The notes beneath the pieces were generated by a model. The model searched no databases, was not told where the DNA came from, and worked only from the letters and a program-made list of their open reading frames with translations. The position numbers and the translations under genes were made by a program. Shown piece after piece: positions 13,894 to 21,214 of a stretch of DNA of 26,205 bases (position 1 is the stretch's first letter; the number at the start of each line of letters is the position of its first letter). The DNA comes from Streptomyces novaecaesareae (GTDB lineage Bacteria > Actinomycetota > Actinomycetes > Streptomycetales > Streptomycetaceae), in the NCBI RefSeq assembly GCF_000716875.1, contig NZ_JNWQ01000092.1:1-26205 (forward strand), given 5' to 3'.

Positions 13894-15444
13894 TTGTCCG
13901 CACACCCGACGCCCACAGGTCCGACGCCCGCGCACCAGGCGCCCGTGCACCCGCGCCGCTGGTGGGCGCTCTGCGCACTGCTCACCGCCGAGGCGATGAA
14001 CCTGCTGGACGCGACGATCGTCCAGGTCGCGGCGCCGCGCATGCGCGCCGACCTGGGCGGGCCGGCCGCCGCCGTGCCCTGGCTCACCACCGCGTACACG
14101 CTGCCGTTCGCCGTCCTGCTGCTCACCGGCGGGCGGCTCGGCGACCGGGCCGGACGGCGGCGGGTGTTCCGGATCGGCGTCGCGGGCTTCCTGTTCGCCT
14201 CGCTGGCCTGCGCCTGCGCGCCCACCCTCGGCACGCTGCTCGTCTTCCGGGCCGTCCAGGGCGCGGCGGCGGCCGTGATCGTGCCGCAAACCATCGGCCT
14301 GATCAAGGCCATGTTCCGGGGCCCGGAGACGGCCCGCGCGCTCGGCATGATCGGGCCGGTGATGGGGCTCGCGGCGGTCGCCGGACCAGTGCTCGGCGGG
14401 GTGCTCACCCACGTCGACCTGTTCGGCTCCTCCTGGCGCTCGGTCTTCCTGGTCAACCTCCCGCTCTCGCTCGCCGTCCTCGCCCTCGCCCCGCAGCTGG
14501 CCGAGGACCGCGCCCCGCGTCGCCCCGGCCTCGACCCGGCCGGCAGCGCGCTCGCGGCGCTCGCCACCGGGCTGGTCGTGCTACCGCTCCTGGCTACCGG
14601 AAGCACACCGCCCGGCTGGACGGCCGCCGGCGCGGCCCTGGGGGCGGCCGCCGCGGTGGCCTTCGCCGTCCACCAGCGCCGCGGGGCCCGGTGCGACGCC
14701 GACACCCTGGTCGAGCCGAGCCTGTTCACCTCCGTACGGTTCCCGGCCGCGCTGGCCGCGCTGGCGCTCGCCTTCGCGGCCACCACCGGTCTCAGCCTGG
14801 TCGTCGTGCTCCAGCTCCAACTCGGCAGCGGCGCCGACGCCCTGGCGTCCGGCCTGACGCTGCTGCCGATGTCGGCCGGACTCGCAGTCGGTTCGCTGTG
14901 GGCGGGGGCGTCGCTGGTCCGACGGTACGGGGCGCGGGTGATGCCCGCCGGGCTCGCCGTCATGGCGGCGGGGGTGGTGGCTGCCGTCGGTGCCTACCGG
15001 ACCGGCGAACGACCGGAGTTGCTGCCGTACGCGCTCGCGATGGTTGGGCTCGGGCAGGGGCTGTTCACACCCGCCTTCTTCACCACCGCCCTGCGGCCGC
15101 TGCGACCGCAGGAGACCGGTTCGGCGGCCGGCCTGCTCAACGCCGTACAGCAGCTCGGCTCCACGCTGGGCGTCGCGGTGCTCGGCCGGATCTACCTGGC
15201 CACCCCGCAGGCCGCCGGAGCGCAGCGCGCCTGCTGGGTGGCGCTCGGTGTGCTGGTCGCCGTCGCGGTGGCCGCACGGGTGATGAGCGCCTCTCATGGC
15301 TCCCGCGCCGACGCCCGCACCGACTCCGACGCCGACACCCACGCCACCGGCCCGGCCCACCCTGCAGACCCGGCTCACCCCGCCACGCACACGGCAGAAT
15401 CGGACGGTGTGTCCGACCAACGGAAGCCCACCCGTGCTCGATGA
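13894..15444 (+). CDS. MFS transporter, DHA2 (EmrB/QacA) family, 14 TM
   Basis: The product has 516 residues from the TTG start. After a Pro-rich cytoplasmic leader, RRWWALCALLTAEAMNLLDATIVQVAAPRM is TM1 with the DHA2-type LDATIV motif. GGRLGDRAGRRRVFRIG is MFS motif A, and GLAAVAGPVLGGVL is antiporter motif C. The remaining hydrophobic segments make about 14 helices, matching proton-driven multidrug exporters. The C-terminus is a hydrophilic tail of about 50 residues rich in Asp/His/Thr. The gene overlaps the downstream AsnC-type regulator by 11 bp, so transporter and regulator are one transcript and the regulator may respond to the exported compound. An ATGAG-N5-CTCAT palindrome lies within the tail-coding region. 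Confidence 0.9.
   Translation: MSAHPTPTGPTPAHQAPVHPRRWWALCALLTAEAMNLLDATIVQVAAPRMRADLGGPAAAVPWLTTAYTLPFAVLLLTGGRLGDRAGRRRVFRIGVAGFLFASLACACAPTLGTLLVFRAVQGAAAAVIVPQTIGLIKAMFRGPETARALGMIGPVMGLAAVAGPVLGGVLTHVDLFGSSWRSVFLVNLPLSLAVLALAPQLAEDRAPRRPGLDPAGSALAALATGLVVLPLLATGSTPPGWTAAGAALGAAAAVAFAVHQRRGARCDADTLVEPSLFTSVRFPAALAALALAFAATTGLSLVVVLQLQLGSGADALASGLTLLPMSAGLAVGSLWAGASLVRRYGARVMPAGLAVMAAGVVAAVGAYRTGERPELLPYALAMVGLGQGLFTPAFFTTALRPLRPQETGSAAGLLNAVQQLGSTLGVAVLGRIYLATPQAAGAQRACWVALGVLVAVAVAARVMSASHGSRADARTDSDADTHATGPAHPADPAHPATHTAESDGVSDQRKPTRAR
15283..15297. promoter_or_regulatory. ATGAG-N5-CTCAT palindrome upstream of AsnC/Lrp gene
   Basis: ATGAG (15283-15287), CGCCT, then CTCAT (15293-15297) is an exact copy of the motif in the 6082-6265 array and at 12774. 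It lies inside the end of the MFS coding sequence, 137 bp before the AsnC-type start. A 15-bp dyad is the usual length of an Lrp/AsnC site, and such regulators are often autoregulated. Binding is inference. Confidence 0.4.
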
Positions 15445-16408
15445 ACTCGACCGCGCGCTCGTCCACGCCCTACGGGTCGACGGGCGCGCCCCGTTCAACC
15501 GCATCGCCGCCGTCCTCGACGTCTCCCCGCAGACCGTCGCACGCCGCTACCGGCGGCTGCGGGCCGAGGCCGGACTGCGGGTGGTCGGGCTCGCCGACCC
15601 GCACCGGGCCGGGCGGACCCAGTGGCTGATGCGCCTGACCGCCGGCCCGCACACCGCCCAGAACCTCGCCCAGGCGCTGGTCCGGCGCGCCGACACCGCC
15701 TGGGTGAAGCTCACCTCCGGCGGCACCGAGATCACCGCCATCGTGGACACCGGCCCGGGCCCCGACGGCCACACCCTGCTGCTGCGCGACATCCCCCGCA
15801 GCGCCGCCGTCACCGCCGTCTCCGCCCACTGCCTGCTGCACACCTACCGGGGCGGCCCGTCCGCCTGGCCGGTCAGCACCGAGGCGCTCACCGACGAGCA
15901 GCAGGCCCTGCTCCACCCGGCCATCGTGAGCCTCCCGTCCGGCGGCCTGGACGAAGCCGACCACGTCCTGCTCGGCGCACTCCACCGGGACGGCCGCACT
16001 CCCCTCGGCGACCTCGCCGCCGCGACCGGCCGCACCCCGGCCACCGTCGCCCGCCGCCTCGCCGAACTCCGTGCGGACGGAACGGTGTTCCTCGACGTCG
16101 AACTCGACGCCCGGCTACTGGGCGCGGGCATGCAGGCGCTGCTCTGGCTGAGCGTCGCCCCCGCCCACCTCGACCGGGTCGGCCACGCCCTCGCCGCCCA
16201 CCGCGAACTCGCCTTCGTCGCCGCCACCACCGGCCCCAGCAACCTCGCGGCCTTCGCCCTGTGCACCGACCCGGCCGACCTCCACCGGTACCTGACGCAG
16301 CGGCTCGGCTCGGTCCCGGAGATCACCGCCCTGGAGTCCGCCCCCGTCCTGCGCACCCTCAAGGCCGCCGGCCCCGTCCCGGCGCCCCCGGTCCGCGGGC
16401 TCCCCTGA
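15434..16408 (+). CDS. Lrp/AsnC-family regulator with two HTH-RAM modules
   Basis: The 324-residue protein is a tandem duplication. HTH 1 is residues 1-48 (LDELDRALVHALRVDGRAPFNRIAAVLDVSPQTVARRYRRL), followed by a ligand/oligomerisation (RAM-like) half. HTH 2 is about residues 172-218 (LDEADHVLLGALHRDGRTPLGDLAAATGRTPATVARRLAEL), with its own RAM half. Double AsnC proteins of this length are common in streptomycetes and sense amino acids or related metabolites. GTG 15434 is chosen because GGAAG lies 7 nt upstream and it gives the canonical N-terminus. GTG 15407 and ATG 15296 are in frame but add Pro-rich non-family sequence. It overlaps the MFS gene by 11 bp and probably regulates it. Confidence 0.9.
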   Translation: MLDELDRALVHALRVDGRAPFNRIAAVLDVSPQTVARRYRRLRAEAGLRVVGLADPHRAGRTQWLMRLTAGPHTAQNLAQALVRRADTAWVKLTSGGTEITAIVDTGPGPDGHTLLLRDIPRSAAVTAVSAHCLLHTYRGGPSAWPVSTEALTDEQQALLHPAIVSLPSGGLDEADHVLLGALHRDGRTPLGDLAAATGRTPATVARRLAELRADGTVFLDVELDARLLGAGMQALLWLSVAPAHLDRVGHALAAHRELAFVAATTGPSNLAAFALCTDPADLHRYLTQRLGSVPEITALESAPVLRTLKAAGPVPAPPVRGLP

Positions 16409-16442
16409 CCCGGACGACGAGGTCCGCAAGGCGGGGTCGCCG

Positions 16443-16478
16443 GTTCGCGACGTTCGCGGGTACGCAACGTTCGCGGGT
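16443..16478 (+). repeat. TTCGCG direct repeats downstream of AsnC gene
   Basis: The 12-mer ACGTTCGCGGGT occurs at 16450-16461 and 16467-16478 (17-bp period), with a further GTTCGCG just before at 16443. They lie between the AsnC stop and the chitinase promoter, about 45-80 bp upstream of its -35. They could be activator sites for the chitinase or merely local duplication. Confidence 0.45.
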
Positions 16479-16521
16479 CCGCGAGGTACGCGGGGTTCAC
16501 CACTCCTCCCTCCACCGGGTC

Positions 16522-16551
16522 TTGACCCACCCTCCGAGACAGGTCTATACC
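16522..16551 (+). promoter_or_regulatory. Chitinase promoter (-35 TTGACC, -10 TATACC)
   Basis: TTGACC at 16522-16527 and TATACC at 16546-16551, spaced 18 bp, form a good vegetative-type promoter about 110 bp upstream of the chitinase ATG. The -10 region overlaps the DasR-type operator, which fits repression by steric block. Confidence 0.65.
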
Positions 16552-16554
16552 AGT
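16539..16554. promoter_or_regulatory. DasR-responsive element (dre) overlapping the -10
   Basis: ACAGGTCTATACCAGT matches 14 of 16 positions of the dre palindrome ACTGGTCTAGACCAGT known from Streptomyces chitin and N-acetylglucosamine genes. Placement over the promoter of a chitinase gene makes it highly credible. DasR, a GntR-family repressor released by aminosugar phosphates, is not encoded in this window. Confidence 0.8.
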
Positions 16555-16668
16555 GGGAGCCCGCGGCAACCAGCCGACGTCCCTGAGCCGTTCGGCCTGC
16601 CGCCGCGCCACCCCCACCTCCGGCGCGTACGGGCACTTCCCCCACCGCCGTTTCCTGGAAGGCTTCCG

Positions 16669-18009
16669 ATGGAACGCGCTTTCCCTCCACACCCCGTCAG
16701 CCCGGAGACCACGCCGAAGCACCGGCGTCGCCCCAGCCGGGCCGTCCTCGCGGTGGCCGGCGTACTCGGCCTGGTCGCCGGTGGCGTCGCCGCACTGACC
16801 GCCACCGGCTCCGCCTCCGCAGAGACCACCGACACCACCAACACCGCCGCCGTCACCGACACCGCCGCAACCGACACCGCCGGCCTCGGCAGCAACTGGT
16901 ACGCCTCGGCGCCGTACCTGATGCCCGAGGACAACAGCCCGCCGGACGCCGCCGCCGTCATGGACGCCACCGGCCAGAAGGCCTTCCAGCTGGCGTTCAT
17001 CCTCGCCCAGGGCAGCAACTGCTCCCCCGCCTGGGGCGGCACCTCCTCGATCGACACCGACACCACCATGCCGAACGTCATCCAGACCGTCCGCGGCAAG
17101 GGCGGCGACGTCTCGGTGTCGGTCGGCGGGTACGGCGGCACCAAGCTGGGCCAGGTCTGCGGCACGCCCGAGGCGACCGCCGCCGGGTACCAGAAGGTGA
17201 TCACCAAGTACCAGCTCAAGGCGATCGACTTCGACCTGGAGGAGCCGGAGTACGAGAACACGGCGGCCATCCACAACGAGATCGGCGCCGCGAGGATCCT
17301 CCAGCAGAACAACCCCGGCCTGTACGTCTCGATCACCACCGCCGGCACCAACGCGGGCACCGGCTGGTTCGGGACCCAGATGCTCAACGAGGCCAAGTCG
17401 CAGGGCTTCACGCCGAACAACTACTCGATCATGCCGTTCGACGGCGGCTTCAACGGCGCGGCGGCGCAGACCGACGCGCTGGTGAAGTTCAACCAGATCC
17501 TGCAGAGCACCTTCGGCTGGACCGAGGCCACCGCGTACGCCCACGAGGGCGTGTCGATGATGAACGGCCGCACCGACGCCGCCGAGTACTTCCGCCAGGC
17601 CGACTTCCAGACCGTACTGGACTTCGCCACCGCCCACGGCCTGGCCCGGTACACGTACTGGTCGGTCAACCGGGACCGACAGTGCCCGGGCCCGGTGGAC
17701 CCGGGGCTGTCCGGCTCCTGCTCCAGCGTGGCGCAGAACGACTGGGACTTCACCAAGTACACGGTGAAGTTCGCCGGCGCGACCCCGCCCACCACGCCGC
17801 CGACCACCCCGCCCACGACTCCCCCCACCACACCGCCGACCACCCCCGGCACCTGCACCGCACCGGCATGGAGCGCGAGCACCACGTACAACGGGGGCGC
17901 CAAGGTCTCGTACAACGGGCACAACTACCACGCCAAGTGGTGGACGCTCAACGAGGTGCCGAGCGCCAGCGGCCAGTGGGGCGTCTGGGCCGACGACGGC
18001 CCCTGCTGA
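16669..18009 (+). CDS. Secreted GH18 chitinase with C-terminal CBM5/12 module
   Basis: The 446-residue protein has a Sec signal peptide (basic KHRRRPSR, hydrophobic core, ASA cleavage site near residue 51), a Thr/Ala spacer, a GH18 catalytic domain (about 74-370), a linker of five PPTT units (about 373-393) and a chitin-binding CBM5/12 module (396-446; Cys396 and Cys446 at the ends, Trp401, 424, 425, 437 and 440). GH18 hallmarks are SVGGY (151-155) and AIDFDLE (185-191), with Glu191 as catalytic acid in DxDxE. It should hydrolyse beta-1,4 N-acetylglucosamine chains outside the cell. ATG 16669 follows GGAAGG at 6 nt. It is preceded by its own promoter and dre site and followed by a strong hairpin, so it is monocistronic. 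Confidence 0.94.
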   Translation: MERAFPPHPVSPETTPKHRRRPSRAVLAVAGVLGLVAGGVAALTATGSASAETTDTTNTAAVTDTAATDTAGLGSNWYASAPYLMPEDNSPPDAAAVMDATGQKAFQLAFILAQGSNCSPAWGGTSSIDTDTTMPNVIQTVRGKGGDVSVSVGGYGGTKLGQVCGTPEATAAGYQKVITKYQLKAIDFDLEEPEYENTAAIHNEIGAARILQQNNPGLYVSITTAGTNAGTGWFGTQMLNEAKSQGFTPNNYSIMPFDGGFNGAAAQTDALVKFNQILQSTFGWTEATAYAHEGVSMMNGRTDAAEYFRQADFQTVLDFATAHGLARYTYWSVNRDRQCPGPVDPGLSGSCSSVAQNDWDFTKYTVKFAGATPPTTPPTTPPTTPPTTPPTTPGTCTAPAWSASTTYNGGAKVSYNGHNYHAKWWTLNEVPSASGQWGVWADDGPC

Positions 18010-18024
18010 CCGAGCCGCGCCCAA

Positions 18025-18102
18025 CGAACCCGCCTGACGGACCCGCACAACGGGACCGCACAGCGGACCCGCACAGCTGAACCCCACGACGGGACCGCGG
18101 GT
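18025..18102 (+). repeat. Six 13-bp tandem repeats downstream of chitinase
   Basis: Successive 13-mers begin at 18025, 18038, 18051, 18064, 18077 and 18090. The best-kept form is CGGACCCGCACAG and its variants (CGGGACCGCACAG). They fill the gap between the chitinase stop and the terminator hairpin and are non-coding. Units 2-4 are the closest matches; units 1, 5 and 6 are more diverged. Confidence 0.7.
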
Positions 18103-18106
18103 GCGA

Positions 18107-18138
18107 GGGGCCCCGGGGGTGCACACCCCCGAGGCCCC
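18107..18138. terminator. Bidirectional terminator between convergent genes
   Basis: GGGGCC and GGCCCC flank an inner perfect stem CGGGGGTG / CACCCCCG (18114-18121 with 18124-18131), separated by a single C-A mismatch. This gives a stem of about 14 bp with a very small loop. It lies between the chitinase stop (18009, plus) and the TPR gene stop (18152, minus), so it can serve both strands. Confidence 0.8.
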
Positions 18139-18151
18139 GAGCACCTCACCG

Positions 18152-21100
18152 TCAGCCCGACGCCGCGAACCGCTCCCGCAGCTCCGCGAGCACCTGAGCG
18201 CCCTCCGGCAGTCCGGCCGCCTCGCAACGCGCGATGCCGGCGGTCAGCCGGGCCACCGCCGCCCGGGCGCGGCCGAGGTCGCTGCCCTCGATCAGCGCGG
18301 CCAGCCGGACGGCTTCCGCCCACAACGACTCGGCCCGCTCGCCGCCCTGCTCGTACACCAGGATCGCCCGCTCGATCTCGGCCAGCGCCTCCTCGTACCG
18401 CTCGGCGACGGCCAGGCAGCGTGCCCGCTCGTAGTGCGAACCGCCCTGCAGGTACCAGGGGTTGTACTCCTGACCGGCCCACTCGGCGGCCTCGCCGACC
18501 GCGTCCGCCTCGGCCAGCAGGGCCAGGGCGGCGGCCAGCCCCTCCGCGCCCTGTGCGCGCATCGTCAGCCTGGCCAACTCCCGGAGCGTCGCCGCCAGTT
18601 GGTCGACCTGTGGCGCCTTGCCGTGGGCCTCGCGGGCCCGGGCGAGGGCCGCCTCGGCGGCGTCGAAGCGGTCCGCCTGGGCGAGGGCCAGGGTGGCCTC
18701 GCACGCGACCATGGTGTGCGTCTCCTGGTCCTCCCAGCCGGCCACCAGGTCGGCCAGGCGCAGGTACTCCTCCGCGGCGTCCCGGTACTCCTCCAACTCG
18801 GCCAGGCCCCGGGCGAGGTCGAGCCGTGTCTGGGCGAGCATCCGGACGTCCAGCGCGGCTGCCGACGCGTCGAGCAGCACCGACTCCAGCACGGCGACCG
18901 CGTCCGACGCCCGGCCGGAGTCGCGCAGCACGTCGGCCAGTTGGAGCCGCACCTGGGCGGCCTCCTCGACGGCCGCCGCGCCCTTGCGGTCGTAGCGCGC
19001 GGCCGCCTCCGACAACGCGCGGACCGCACCGCCGAGGTCGCCGGTCTGCAGGCAGGAGTGGCCGAGCATCATGTACGTCGGCGCGTACGGGTAGGAGTCC
19101 TCGCGCCAGCGCGCGGCCTCGGCCAGTGCTCGGTGGAACACCTCGACGGCCGGTGCGGGCTCGCGGCTCTGCAGCAGCACCTGGCCGAGCAGGCCGAGCA
19201 CCCGCGGGGTGTGCCAGGGCAGCCCGGCCGCGTCCAACTGGGCCAGTACCTCACGTAGTTCGGCGGCCGCCTCGGCCAGCCGGCCCTGTCGGGCGGCGGC
19301 GTCGGCGGTGTACTGGCGGGAGGTGGCGGCCCGCCGGGCGGAGCCGAGTTCGACGGCCGTCCGGTGGTAGGAGCCGACCGCCGCCTCGAAGCGGCCGGCC
19401 ACCTCGGCGGCGGGCTCGGGCAGCGCCTCGACCAGGTCGTGGTGGGCGGCGTAGGCGCGGGTCTGCAGCACGATCAGGTAGTCGTCGTCGGTCAACTCGC
19501 CGGTGGCGCGCAGCTCCTCGGCCCGGCGCAGCGCCGCGTCGAGCGCCGCCCAGTCGGCCGCCCTGCCCCCGCCGGCGCCGTCGCCCTCGCCGAGATCTCC
19601 GCGACGGCCACCCTCGCCACCACGACGACGGCCGCCCTCACCGCTCTCGCCACCCGAGCCGGCCTCGCCGCCCTCACCGCTCTCGCCACCCGAGCCGCTC
19701 TCGCCGCCCTCATCTCCCTCGTCGAGATCGGCGATCAGCGTACGGGTCCGGACCATCAGCGCCGACCCGGGCAGCCCGGCCTCCTCGAACAGCTCGGCGG
19801 CGGCCAGCAGCCCGGCCTTGCCCTCGGCGTGCGCGTCCCGCTGCAGTGCCTCGTGCGCGCGCTGCTCGGCGAGTTCGGCGCGCAGCCGTTCGGGACTGCC
19901 GACCTCGGTGCCCTCGGGGTGGACGAAGTCCGCGGCGCCGGCGCGCTCGGCGATCCGCTTCCAGAGCCGGTCGGAGTCCGGGTGCCCGAGCACCTCCAGC
20001 TCGCGGGCCCGGAGCACCAGGGCGGTGAAGTCCTCCGGCTCGGGCTCGACCGCCCGGCGCGGGGCGGGTGCGACGGCCGGGGCGGCGGCGGACAGTTCGG
20101 GTGCGACGGCGGCAGCGCGCACGCCCAGCGCCAGCGGCTCGGCCAGCAGCGGCTCGACGGCCAGCCGGGCGCGCCGCGCGGCACTGACCCTGTCGGTGCC
20201 GTTGCGGGCGTCGAAGCGCGCGGCCAGCGCGTCCGCCTCGGTGCGCAGGTGGGCGAGCAGGGTGTCCACCGTCCAGGTGGTGCCGGCCGGGCCGCTCACC
20301 ACGAGTTCGCCGTGCCCGGCCCGGGCCAGGACGGCGATCAGCACCTCGACGCCGGTCAGGAAGTCCAGTCGGGCGGCGGCCTCGCCGGTGACCGCGAACA
20401 GGTCGCGGTTCTCGGCGAGCAGTTCCAGGCCGCGCGGCTCGTTGCCGGACAGCGCGCAGAACTCGATGTGCCGGCCGACGGAGCCCAGCATCGAGGACTT
20501 GCCGCGCGCGAAGCGGTAACCGGTCAGGTGGCCGGAGCGGGCCTCGTCCGGCCGGCCCTGGCGCAGCAGCGGCAGCAGGGCGACGGACTGGCTGTGGTAG
20601 GGCTCCAGCTCGCAGGTGCTGCGGCTGCTCAGCACCGGGGCCAGTACTTCCAGGGCGCGGGCGTCGTCGCCGAGGTCGAGGTGGTGCCGGGCACGGGCGC
20701 GGGTCTCGCAGGCGTGGCAGTCGCTCAGCTCGGAGCGCGGGCGGGCCGCCCACAGCTCGTAGGCGTCCTGGACACCGGTGCCGGTGAGGCAGGCCAGGTG
20801 GTAGCGCTCGGCGTAGTACGGCTGCAGGCCGAAGCCGGCGGCGCGGTAGCGGTCGCGCAGTTCGGTGTGCCAGCGTTCGATGGCCGTCAGCGGCACGTCC
20901 GGGTTCTCCCGTAGCGCGGCGGCCACCCACTTGAAGCGCCAGAACACCTGGTGGCGGGCCCACTCGCCGAAGCCGTCCGGGTCCTTGTCCCAGAGTTTGA
21001 GGATACGGGCGAACACGACCGGGGTCTTGTTGCGCTCGCCGTCGTACTCGTAGGCCTCCATCAGTTCGAGCAGGGCCATCGAGCGGACCCCGGTGTCCTC

Positions 21101-21214
21101 GAACTGCTCGGCGGCGTCGACGAGTTCCTCGGCGGTGACGGTGCGGGTGCGACCGTACGGGCGGGAGTCGTTCTCGTGCAGCGCGGCCATCACCGCGTCG
21201 GGGCTGTCCAACAT
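18152..21214 (-). CDS. Large TPR-repeat protein coupled to HSP90 gene
   Basis: The 1020-residue, mostly alpha-helical protein has no signal or membrane segment. The C-terminal half (about 560-1000) is a run of TPR-like helix pairs with repeated A-x-x-x-L-x-x-A-L spacing, for example PAVEVFHRALAEAARW, GGAVRALSEAAARYDRKG and YEEALAEIERAILVYEQGG. The N-terminal half (ELVDAAEQFEDTGVRSMALLELMEAYEY and on) also looks TPR/SEL1-like and contains a Cys pair (SDCHACETRAR). A Gly/Glu/Ser-rich low-complexity hinge lies at about 491-548. ATG 21214 shares its A with the HSP90 stop (TGATG), and GGGGAGG sits just upstream; GTG 21217 is an alternative. Coupling to HSP90 suggests a co-chaperone or client adaptor, by analogy with eukaryotic TPR partners of Hsp90. 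Confidence 0.85.
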   Translation of the reverse strand: MLDSPDAVMAALHENDSRPYGRTRTVTAEELVDAAEQFEDTGVRSMALLELMEAYEYDGERNKTPVVFARILKLWDKDPDGFGEWARHQVFWRFKWVAAALRENPDVPLTAIERWHTELRDRYRAAGFGLQPYYAERYHLACLTGTGVQDAYELWAARPRSELSDCHACETRARARHHLDLGDDARALEVLAPVLSSRSTCELEPYHSQSVALLPLLRQGRPDEARSGHLTGYRFARGKSSMLGSVGRHIEFCALSGNEPRGLELLAENRDLFAVTGEAAARLDFLTGVEVLIAVLARAGHGELVVSGPAGTTWTVDTLLAHLRTEADALAARFDARNGTDRVSAARRARLAVEPLLAEPLALGVRAAAVAPELSAAAPAVAPAPRRAVEPEPEDFTALVLRARELEVLGHPDSDRLWKRIAERAGAADFVHPEGTEVGSPERLRAELAEQRAHEALQRDAHAEGKAGLLAAAELFEEAGLPGSALMVRTRTLIADLDEGDEGGESGSGGESGEGGEAGSGGESGEGGRRRGGEGGRRGDLGEGDGAGGGRAADWAALDAALRRAEELRATGELTDDDYLIVLQTRAYAAHHDLVEALPEPAAEVAGRFEAAVGSYHRTAVELGSARRAATSRQYTADAAARQGRLAEAAAELREVLAQLDAAGLPWHTPRVLGLLGQVLLQSREPAPAVEVFHRALAEAARWREDSYPYAPTYMMLGHSCLQTGDLGGAVRALSEAAARYDRKGAAAVEEAAQVRLQLADVLRDSGRASDAVAVLESVLLDASAAALDVRMLAQTRLDLARGLAELEEYRDAAEEYLRLADLVAGWEDQETHTMVACEATLALAQADRFDAAEAALARAREAHGKAPQVDQLAATLRELARLTMRAQGAEGLAAALALLAEADAVGEAAEWAGQEYNPWYLQGGSHYERARCLAVAERYEEALAEIERAILVYEQGGERAESLWAEAVRLAALIEGSDLGRARAAVARLTAGIARCEAAGLPEGAQVLAELRERFAASG
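19635..19706 (-). repeat. Tandem 36-bp repeat encoding Gly/Glu/Ser hinge
   Basis: Copies at 19635-19670 and 19671-19706 match at 34 of 36 positions and each encodes 12 residues of the type GGExGSGGESGE. They form the core of the low-complexity hinge (about residues 503-526) of the TPR protein. The duplication is in frame, so hinge length may vary between strains. Confidence 0.8.

Noticed and set aside
15844..18144. Long minus-strand open frame (about 766 codons) opposite the chitinase and AsnC genes
   Set aside because: It is an antisense shadow of high-GC coding sequence. It has Arg/Gly/Val-rich low-complexity composition and no domain, and the plus strand encodes clear GH18 and AsnC domains.
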